Below the pieces are notes generated by a model. It had not been told where the DNA came from. It saw only the letters and a list, made by a program, of their open reading frames with translations, and did no database searches. The translations under genes were made by a program, and so were the position numbers. Of a DNA stretch of 64,000 nucleotides, positions 55,904 to 64,000 are shown one piece after another. Source of the stretch: Pogostemon cablin (taxonomy: Eukaryota; Streptophyta; Magnoliopsida; Lamiales; Lamiaceae). Positions within the stretch are counted from its first letter, which is position 1, and each line of letters begins with the position of its first letter. The stretch spans positions 8,335,948 to 8,399,947 of the forward strand of contig CM043006.1 of the NCBI GenBank assembly GCA_023678885.1, in the 5' to 3' direction.

Positions 55904-58143
55904 CTAAGTTGCAGCATTACCAGCAACACCACCAGCAGCATCACCTGCATCAAGAAAATTTTCAGCAACATTTCCTTCTTCTAGTTCATCAGTGATGTCC
56001 TCAATCACAATTCCTCCAGAGCCAGAACTATCAACTGCAGTAGGTTGAGCAGCAGCAGCAGCAGGTATATCTCCCCCTGTGGGTGTGGATAGCAGCTTAA
56101 TCCAGAACTGAGCTCATTATTCTAGAATGTCTGTTTGTCCGTTCATAGTATTGGCTTGGAGTCTGAGGTTTGAGACATGGCGTGCCAGGGCAGTAGATTG
56201 TTGCTCAATGTATTTGCAGTTCAGAGTAATATAGATAACTTCTCCAACTTGTACAGAAGTATCAGTACGAACAGAAGTGTTGGCAGTATCCAGAGCAACA
56301 TTCTGGATATCAGCAGTAGTAGGGGCAGGAGCAGGATTCACATAGGGTAGATCAACTACACGGTTACCTTCAAGCAATGGTTTAGCAATACCAAGAACTA
56401 GAGCACTTGAGGAAAGAAAATCACCTTTACCTTTCTTAGCACCTTGACCAGTTAACAGACAGTGAATCAAAGCAGGATAAGGTAACTTACCAACCTTGGA
56501 GATATTTCCACCATAACTGATCAGATTCTTGTAAATCACTCTACCATGGTTAAAAGGCAGATTTTATCCTATCTTATAGATCAATACAACATTCTCAGTG
56601 GTACTCTAGTGGTATTAGAGGAAGACAACTAATTGTAAACACATAGCTTGTGCAAGATTGCATGTAAACTAGTCAGACTTGGACTGAACAACTTCTTAGG
56701 CCAACTAACAATTAAACCTCATGTTATCACAGACACAATCTCATCCATATCATCAATTTTATCATCACTCTCAGCATTCACAGCCCCTAAACACTCATTA
56801 ACCTTTGCAGGAGAAAAATCATAAATCTCACCCCTAAAGAAAATTCTTCCAAATTTGGGACTTGTACTCTTAATCATACTAGCACAGATGTGTGCATAAA
56901 ACTCACATACCCAATTGGTGTAGAATGAGGTAGAGTACCTGAGTTATTTCAATAAGCTTCTCTCTATGAAGAAGATGAGGTTATGTGGAATGAGGTCGAC
57001 ATCCATTATCTTTCTATCATGAATTATGTCATCAGAGAAGAAGAAGTTCCCAACTCCAAAGTTTTCAACATCATAGTCAGAGTCATCAGATATATCATAA
57101 GCATCATCAGGGGATTCATCACCATCATCATCTTTGGCTTCATCTTCACCATCAGAATTTTCAATATTTTGAACATCAGCATCCTTATCAGATTCATCAG
57201 ATTCTGCACCTTCGTCAGCATCCTCAGGTGTATCCTCGTCATCATCAGAAGATGAAGATGAATCATGGTCAGGATCAGAAGGTTCTGCATCTGCAATCAG
57301 TATGTATTGGCACTGAGGTAGCAACATCTGCGGCAACATCATCAATCAGCTGGTTCAGATTAGCATTTTCCTCATCAGATTCATCTGGTGTTGCCTCAGG
57401 AACAGTAACATCAAACACAACTTTCTTTCCTCTCTGTCTCTTCTTCAAAGCTTTGCAAAGATCATCTATAGTAGGATTCTCACCTGTAGCATCTACATCA
57501 ATAGAAGTAGCTTCATCAGAATCAGAGATAGAGATAGGGGACTTCCCTTTTTCAGAGGTGGTTGTATCATGTGTAGTGCCTTTCTTGTGGAGTCTGACTG
57601 ACCAACATTGTGGAGGCGCTTTAAGCTTCGAAGCAGATGGTTTAGCAACCTTTGATCTGATTGAAACCGATGGTGAAGACGAGAGAAGACACTTGTGGAT
57701 TTTGTTCAGCATGAGTGGGTGATGTATTTGGAGATGTAGAGATAGGGACTTGATCAGGATTCTGAGTCTCAACATACTCTGAGGGTAGGCTTTCTACTGG
57801 AGTAATGAAAGGGACAATTACAGATTGGTTAGGAGTATCGGTGGGAATTTCAGAGTGAGCTTCAGTGGGAAGGGATGGTTCAAGGATGGGATTTTCAATT
57901 CTTGAAACAGGAATGTTCAACCCAGCGAACTGAGTTCGAAGAGATTCAAGAACTAAATCGGGCATACCAGCTGGAAGGACAATACTCTAAGGAAGAGCAG
58001 TCGGTTGTGTAGCAGCATTTAGACTTACATCTAGTGCAGCATTCGACACGACATCATCGGCCATTTCAACTAGGGTTTGGAGTGGATTTTGTGAGGAAAA
58101 AGTTTTGGATTTGAAAGTGGAACGAGTTGCTTTTGGAGGAGCC
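55904..58143 (-). pseudogene. Env-like ORF of Sirevirus-like element F
   Basis: It lies between pol and the 3' LTR, as in Sireviruses. It starts MAPPKATRSTFKSKTF (58143) and meets a stop near 57990. GMPDLVLESLRTQFAGLN and a proline/serine-rich part follow (57642-57965), then GKSPISISDSDEATSID in another frame. A long acidic tract follows (SDDDEDTPEDADEGAESDES, 57000-57345), then ISYGGNISKVGKLPYPALIH and LLTGQGAKKGKGDF (56117-56539). The tail PAAAAAQPTAVDSSG reaches a stop at 55904, just before GGGGGAG. Two stops interrupt after DILE. The function of such ORFs is not established. Plus-strand frames across it are shadows. Confidence 0.72.
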
Positions 58144-58189
58144 ATTTGAAATGTGAGAGAGACCGGCTTTTATCGATAACAGTGAGTGA

Positions 58190-59153
58190 GAAGATGAAAA
58201 GAGGGATCACACGGGGCCATATGTTAGCAGTTCCAGCCATATATTTGATAATCCTCTTCACAGCTTTCATATGAGATTCCTTGGGATTTGCTTGGTACCT
58301 AGCACAAACACAGACACTTTACATAATGTCAGGTCTACTAGAAGTTATGTACAAAAGTTTACCAATCATAGATCTGTACAGAGTATGGTCAACATCAGGG
58401 CCAACATCATCTCTGCACATTTTTTGTGATGTTCCCATAGGTGTTTTCATTGGCATACATTTTCAAGACCAAATCTTTTCACCAAGTTTTTAACATACTT
58501 ACTCTGTAAGATGAAAATACCACTATCACTTTGCTTAATTTGGAGACCTAAAAAGTAATTTAGATCACCAACAAGACTAATTTCAAAAGTGGTAGTCATG
58601 GCATTCACAAAGGTGTCCATCATGACTTGAGATGTTGCTCCAAATACAATGTCATCAACATAAATTTGAGCAATCAAGAAATCATTTGATTCATGCTTAA
58701 TGAAAAGAGTTCTATCAGCCTAACCTCTAATGAATCCAAATTGAAATAAGAAGTCAGTTAGTCTACCATACCATGCTCTAGGAGCTTGCTTTAGACCATA
58801 CAAAGCTTTTTTCAATTTATACACATGATCAGGATAGAAAGGATCAACAAAACCTTTAGGTTGTTCAACAAAAGCTTCTTCATTTAAAATTCCATTTAAA
58901 AAAACAACTTTAACATCCATTTGAGCAGTTTGATACCAACAAAGCATGCAATAGCCAAAAGAAGTCTAATAGACTCTATTCTAGCTATAGGTGCCAATGT
59001 TTCATCAAAATCTATCCCTTCAACCTGTGCGTATCTTTGTGCAACAAGTCTAGCTTTGTTTCTTATTACATTACCAGATTCATCAGTTTTGTTCTTGAAA
59101 ATCCACTTAGTTCCAATGACATTAGTGTTTGTAGGCCTAGGGACTAGACTCAA
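58190..59153 (-). pseudogene. Reverse transcriptase of element F, RNase H deleted
   Basis: NVIGTKWIFKNKTDESGNVIR, ARLVAQRYAQVEGIDFDETLAP, then after a frameshift QMDVKVVFLNGILNEEAFVEQ, KLKKALYGLKQAPRAWYGRL and IAQIYVDDIVFGAT with the YVDD catalytic motif. It continues with FEISLVGDLNYFLGLQIKQ, SMIGKLLYITSSRPDI (stop) and HMKAVKRIIKYMAGTANIW. That is the usual RT end, but RNase H, which should follow, is missing: the env-like start codon comes about 60 bp later. The order INT-RT marks Ty1/copia. Confidence 0.88.
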
Positions 59154-59369
59154 AACATCATTTCAAGTGAATTGTTCAAGTTCTTCATGCATAGCCTGAA
59201 TCCAACATTCATCTTTTAAAGCTTCAGAAACATTTTTGGGTTCTACAAAAGAAAAATAACATTCAGCACATACCTAATTGCATATATTGGACATGCAAAC
59301 TGATCTTACCGCATCTCTGAATTTACCTTTCCTTCTGGTTTGAACACCAACTGAGGATTCTCCTATGAT

Positions 59370-59723
59370 CTATGAAGAAGGGTGATCCTTCTTATATCTG
59401 TAGTTAAGAAAATTCTTGGGAGTTCTGTGGATCTGATTCTCATCATTTTCTGACTCATTTTCAGATGTTGTAGGTGATGTGATCACATTTGGCTCAACAT
59501 TGTTCACTGGTTCTGCAATTTCAATCAGATCAGAGATGTCATTATCCATCTTTTTACCTGCAATATTAGATGTATCATCAAATACCACATTTACAGATTC
59601 TTGAACAGTTCTGGTTCTAAGATTAAAGACTTTGTATGCTTTTATATTATTAGAATAACCTAAGAAAAGACCTTTATCACTCTTAGAATCAAACTTTGAA
59701 TGATACTCTCTATCATTCAGAAT
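59370..59723 (-). pseudogene. Integrase-RT linker of element F
   Basis: 59370-59588 encodes an acidic, serine/asparagine-rich linker (TTSENESENDENQIHRTPKN). 59600-59723 in other frames is the integrase C-terminal part. No catalytic residues. Confidence 0.65.
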
Positions 59724-60245
59724 TTAGCACATGCAACAAAACACATGAAAGTATTTCAGATTGGGTTTTCTCCTATACAGCAACTCATAAGATATAATAG
59801 AACTACCTGGTCTAAACAGAATTCTATTAGACACATGACATGCAGTGTTCAATGCCTCAGCCCAAAATCTTTTAGACACATTCATTGATGTAATCATGAC
59901 TCCAGACATTTCTTGCAGAGTTCTATTTTTTCTTTCTGCTATAAAATTTTTTTGTGGGATTTTAGGAGATGAATACTCTTGCACTATACCATTCTTTTCA
60001 CGAAATTTAGAAAACATGTTATTTTCAAATTCTCTACCATGATCAGTCCTAATCCTACAAATCTTAAGATTAAAAGCATTTTTTAACCTTTTGTAAAGAA
60101 CTTTAAATACTTCAAACACATCTGATTTTTCTCTAATAAATTCAACCCATGAAAACCTAGAAAAATCATCTACCACAACCAAAGAATACTTCTTACCACC
60201 AAGACTTTCAGTCTCCATACTTCTTACCTTTTTGGCATGAACCAC
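59724..60245 (-). pseudogene. Integrase core of element F
   Basis: SLVVVDDFSRFSWVEFI (first Asp), CRIRTDHGREFENNMF (second Asp) and PQKNFIAERKNRTLQEM (Glu) form a complete D,D-E set, followed by KRFWAEALNTACHVSNRI and YELLYRRKPNLKYFHVF. This is the least damaged catalytic domain of the window. It overlaps the frame of the next feature upstream, so a frameshift near 60230 separates it from the zinc domain. Confidence 0.9.
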
Positions 60246-60861
60246 AAATGGGAGGATCTTTGAAAGTGAGCTTAGGTAATCCTTTAACAGCTTCCAACTT
60301 AACCATTTTTTGTAAAATTTTGTAATTTACATGGCCAAGTTTTTTATGCCAAAGTACACTTTCATCATGTTGTGAGATGTTGCAGTAAGTGTTGTTACCA
60401 ATCAGATAACAGTTATCAACAGATCGATTACCAACCATCACACACTCATCGGTTTCATTCAACACAAAACATGAACTCTTGTCAAATTTCACATGCAGAT
60501 TATCATCACATAATTGACTTATGCTTATCAAATTAGCAAGAAAACCTTCAACATGCAACATATTCTTCAAATTTGGGAAACCTTTAACATTTAAAGTTCC
60601 TTTAACAACAATGTTACCCTTAGAACCTCCACTATAAGTAACCTTATCACCATCAAAAGCTTCATAATCTTTCAAATATTTAATATTTCCAATCATATGT
60701 CTAGAACAACCACTATCAAAATACCACAAACCAGGTACACATGCTTGTAGAGAAGTACAAGCCACATTAGATAGCACTTTTGGTTTTCTGACCCAAGCAG
60801 TTTTTGGTGTGTTTGAATACTTGTGTGGCAACATTCCAGGTAACACTTTTCCAGAGAACAA
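60208..60861 (-). pseudogene. Protease and GAG-pre-integrase of element F
   Basis: GLWYFDSGCSRHMIGNIKYL carries the copia D-S-G protease site and YSGGSKGNIVVKGTLNVKG the flap region. LWHKKLGHVNYKILQKMVK and CGSCQKGKK form the GAG-pre-integrase zinc segment. The 217-residue stretch is open throughout. Confidence 0.9.
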
Positions 60862-61301
60862 GTCATTCTTCAGTTTAAAACAAAATGGGCGAATGTGACC
60901 AGGAACTGAACAGTAATGACAAATAAAAGTTCTCTTGCCTCTCTATTTTGGAATTTAAAAAAAAACTTTTTGATCCAGGTTTCACAAAATTTACAGGTTT
61001 TTCAAAACTAAAAGGGTTAGAATTTTCAGAAAATCCGAGACCACTCATATCAGATTTACCAACACATAAAGCTTCATTCATGACAGATGTACTCTTAGAG
61101 TATTTTTTGAAACTTAGTGTTGAAGAAGTCAATTGTTCTTGGAGTTTTGAAATTTCAGCATCCTTTCTAGTAAGATTTATCTCAAGTCTTGTGATAGTTT
61201 CAATCAAAGCACCATCCTAGGCTGAGTATTTGCTTTAGATTTATTTTTCTGATTCTCAAATAGGCTTCAAATTTCTTAGCAAGTAAAACAATATTATTAG
61301 T
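60862..61301 (-). pseudogene. Gag C-terminus of element F
   Basis: ITRLEINLTRKDAEISKLQEQ (a coiled-coil-like helix, 61150-61200) leads to SFEKPVNFVKPGSKSFF. After a frameshift comes the zinc knuckle CHYCSVPGHIRPFC (CX2CX4HX4C, about 60884-60926), which binds element RNA, and FKLKNDLFSGK. The N-terminal two thirds of gag, the leader and the primer site are missing: the 5' LTR fragment begins right after. Confidence 0.78.
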
Positions 61302-61808
61302 GTACACAAAACGTATGGGAATAATAGAAGATAACTGATGTTGAACCAAGTGTTACAATACCAGTACAAACACTATGACAGAAACCTATCTAGGATCTTT
61401 TACACTGTATAGTAGGATTGCTTTTTCGATCACTTGACTTGGCAACTAGCTGCTTCTATTTATAGATAGCTGAAGGCTCCAAATGATGAGTGGCCCATGT
61501 AGGGGATATAGAAACCACCCATGCAGGCTCAAATAATCGCCCACTAAGAGAGGTAGTTATTTTTGCCTTCTATATCCTATTAGAGCTTTCGGATCTTTCC
61601 AGTTTGCTCCAGGGTCTTCAAGGTCTGCGTTTGACTTGGTCTTTACATCCAACACGTTTAGCACTTCAACCGCAACAACCCTTAAAGCAACATTAAGAAC
61701 AACACCAGTCGAAACAACAAAACAACATTAGTGGTTAACAAAACAACTGGTGGAGGACATGCGTGATTCCAGATGTAATGACACTGGTCTCAACACTTCA
61801 CATCAACA
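61302..61808 (-). mobile_element. 5' LTR of element F, 3'-truncated
   Basis: Its 507 bp match the first 510 bp of the LTR at 54691-55533 (minus orientation), and both end TCACATCAACA on the plus strand. The last third of the LTR is deleted together with the gag start. Confidence 0.82.
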
Positions 61809-61931
61809 AGTTTTGGGACAACCCTGATGCAGCATATTACAAAGGCCAAAACTTTAAGTTTCTGCCATTCAGATTAGGACGAAGAAAGTGACCGGCAATA
61901 TCTCTGGCAGCGCAGGTTTTGCCACTGACAC
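61809..61931 (+). pseudogene. Cytochrome P450 pseudogene, part 4 (heme-binding region)
   Basis: FWDNPDAAYYKGQNFKFLPF continues the P450 frame broken at 54656. The heme loop then reads LPFRLGRRK, a stop and PAISLAAQVLPLTL: the Cys that ligates heme is replaced by a TGA stop. The sequence ends at 61931, where another LTR begins (TGTTGGTTTATATG), so the last 40 or so residues are lost. Confidence 0.88.
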
Positions 61932-62866
61932 TGTTGGTTTATATGTACACCAATCAATCATTATTAAAAGATGACGAAGTTATGTAAGTAGAACTCTCCA
62001 CACAAGAAAAAACGCACCTCGATAGTTCTCTAGTCTTGGCAGATCTTTCCCAAAGGTGAAAAGACTTCTCGTTTCTGGCGAAGGCAGCACTGCTATCGCA
62101 GGAACTCCGATGAACTTAAAGAAAATAGAGGATTAGATTATAATAGGGTGCAAGTGCTTGTGTTATGCAGATGCTTTGGATGTGGTGTATGTAATGAGTA
62201 CATAATAACCCTATTTATAAGATCTAGAGACCACTCCCATAGGGCAGGATTGCTTTGATTTGTTATTTATTGTGTTTACACACTAAATTGTCACTGATTC
62301 TGTTCACACACAACCTTAGACTATTCAGATACAATGTACCACATGTTATATCTGCTGGAGAGGATCTGGGTTATTTTGCTCCCCAATCACAACTCGTTTT
62401 ATGCACAATATTAAAATAGACTATTGGGCTAGGCTTAAGGCCCAAAATCCCCAATTTACTATTATTTTATTAGTGATCAATTTATTAATTAATCTTTTCT
62501 AACCAATTAAAGTCTCCAACAATTCCCCACATGAGTGATTTGGTGTGCGTACAATGCAGACACACAATCCAATCCTCGTGAGACAATGATATATCCGGAT
62601 AAATAGTTTGAGTTTTTAAACCTTATGTAGTCCAACACTATCGAGTATAGCGATGGCTTAGTAGACACAATGTCTTTGAACTACTGCTCCTAAGCATATA
62701 TTGAGACTACAGTGTGAATGCATCAATGTCTCACATTCTTCTTATTATTATGTTATGGTTCATTTCGGCCATTAATCCTTTCTATTCATAAGTTTTTTAC
62801 TTTGAAACGGCCACTCACTTCCCACTTACATAGGTTGCCTCCTATCTTACTTGTCACACTCCCTGC
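61932..62866 (-). mobile_element. Copia LTR inserted in P450, truncated by LTR A
   Basis: On the minus strand it ends ACATATAAACCAACA at 61932 and contains TATAAATAG (62211-62219) with a leader-like sequence downstream. Its U3 (62400-62860) has CCACATGAGTGATTTGG and CATTTCGGCCATTAATCC. The 5' end is cut at 62866 by the TGATGAGAG start of a family-A LTR. No coding region is attached. Lineage unassigned. Confidence 0.6.
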
Positions 62867-64000
62867 TGATGAGAGTGAAAATAAGCGTATTTTAGTGTCC
62901 AATTCAACACCTTTTTTATAGGAATTGTTGTTATATAGTAACATAAATATGTGTTTTATTGTGTTTTAGGTGTAAAAAGGATCAAAAGTTCAAAGTTGGA
63001 GAAAAGATGTAACTTGTACAAGAATGCTGAAAAATGCACGTTCAATTTGTGTAATTTTTCTGTGTTCGTGTAGAGATTTGAACTGTATGTGTGATAAATG
63101 GTTAGAAAGCAACAGAAGAGAGAATCATTTTGGCATCAGGAACACTTCAATCGGAGTCCAAACGAGAAATTGATGATCAAAATGGTGACGTTGCGCAAGT
63201 TGTGCCAAAAAGAACGTCGGTACTAGTTTTCATGGCTTGTTTTAGCTATAAATATTGGATTTTTGTGAGTTCTTTATATTATTAGAAAGCCAATGAATAA
63301 ATGATCACATGAGCTTAAGAATTACTGAAATCAGAATTTAGATTTGGAAGTTATGTGCGAAACGGTGAGACTGCACTTTCAGCTCGACCAGTAGTTCGAC
63401 CAAAACCACTTTGGTCGAACTAGGACACGGAAATATGTTTTCATCGGGTTTTACACCCCAGTACGTGTATTTTCATATTTTCTAAGAAAAAGCTCATCCA
63501 AGGTCCATAAGGAGAGCTTACAAGTATAAAAGGGGATGTAGATCACACCAAGAAGGTACCACAACACAATCATCCTACACCCCACAAGGAGGGATCACCC
63601 CCTAACCATCATCCACATCTTTTCCTCCATCCATCCATCACAGTGAAGGTTCGTCTGTGGAATCAAGAGAAGAACCAAGAGGAGGATTCAAGACGAAGAA
63701 AGATGCAATGACGCCCAAATTTAGGGTTTTATTTGTTTCCTATTATCTTGTATTTTTCGGACATATGGTAAGATCTATCCAACACCCATGATTGTTCTTA
63801 GTAACATCATGGGCTAGAGCTATTTTGGTAGATCTATTATGAATTAATTGAACTTTCGTGTGTATACTCTTTGCAACACTATTTGTGGATTTATTTTATA
63901 TATGACTATGTGTTTTTAATTCATATTCATGGTTGTTTTGTGCATCGTCAACTGTTATATAGAGTCTAAATAAATATCTTGGTTGTTGATTGAGCGCGTC
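62867..64000 (+). mobile_element. LTR of family A, cut by window end
   Basis: It starts TGATGAGAGTGAAAATAAGC and corresponds to the first 1.13 kb of 17732-19551. The U3 cluster is short: CTCGACC (63383), TTCGACC (63395) and GGTCGAA (63413). TATAAAAGG lies at 63525-63533, followed by GGATGTAGATCACACC. The remainder and any internal region lie outside the window. Confidence 0.85.
63525..63533 (+). promoter_or_regulatory. TATA-like box in LTR A, window-end copy
   Basis: ACAAGTATAAAAGGGG, the best preserved version of the family box, about 105 bp after the last GGTCGAA heptamer. Confidence 0.65.

Noticed and set aside
57228..57722. 164-codon plus-strand ORF
   Set aside because: Antisense of the acidic env-like ORF of element F; low-complexity codons give an open complement.

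Overview
This is plant nuclear DNA, almost certainly from a flowering plant and most likely a eudicot. It is a nested block of old retrotransposons, of the kind found in heterochromatin or pericentromeres. I base this on Athila-type Ty3/gypsy elements with tRNA-Asp primer sites, Ty1/copia elements including a Sirevirus-like one with an env-like ORF, Stowaway- and hAT-like MITEs, AT-rich sequence, and fragments of two plant gene families (cytochrome P450 and PDR-type ABCG transporter). I see no complete host gene, rRNA, tRNA or CRISPR array. Every long reading frame is either a decayed transposon gene or the shadow of one.

Layout. 1-2166: Athila 3' noncoding remnant on the minus strand, then a probable copia solo LTR. 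2236-4005: a plus-strand gag/linker remnant. 4006-11921: element A (minus strand), LTR - gag and part of protease only - LTR. 11922-12897: further 3' noncoding sequence upstream of the right LTR. 12898-19551: a plus-strand 3' end of the same family and its LTR, split by a 2.9-kb chromovirus-like solo LTR. 19552-28850: element D (minus strand), the richest element, with gag, protease, RT, RNase H and integrase, plus an Athila env-like ORF that has its own promoter-like region and an intron. 28876-34396: element B (plus strand), LTR, perfect tRNA-Asp primer site, gag and protease. 34397-41715: element C (plus strand), inserted in B, with an LTR carrying an inverted second LTR, then gag, protease and RT, broken off in RNase H. 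41716-46289: MITEs, a degenerate TTCGAG repeat and an ABCG exon fragment. 46290-49950: copia element E (minus strand). 50113-52475: mostly unassigned, with one GC-rich gene-like patch. 52476-61931: a P450 pseudogene split by a TIR element (52851-54000) and a Sirevirus-like copia (about 54657-61808). 61932-62866: a copia LTR, cut by another family-A LTR (62867 to the end of the window).

How the parts relate. All coding regions carry stops, frameshifts or lost catalytic residues, so nothing here looks able to move. The most unusual signal is a heptamer, GGTCGAA (complement TTCGACC), that occurs about 50 times by hand count. It sits in tight clusters in three settings: LTR U3 regions just upstream of a TATA-like box, the gag-protease linker where it is translated, and just upstream of the env-like ORF of element D. 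The unrelated LTRs of element C have a different short-motif cluster at the same place relative to TATA. Large inverted repeats of LTR and 3' sequence are a second theme and could give hairpin transcripts.
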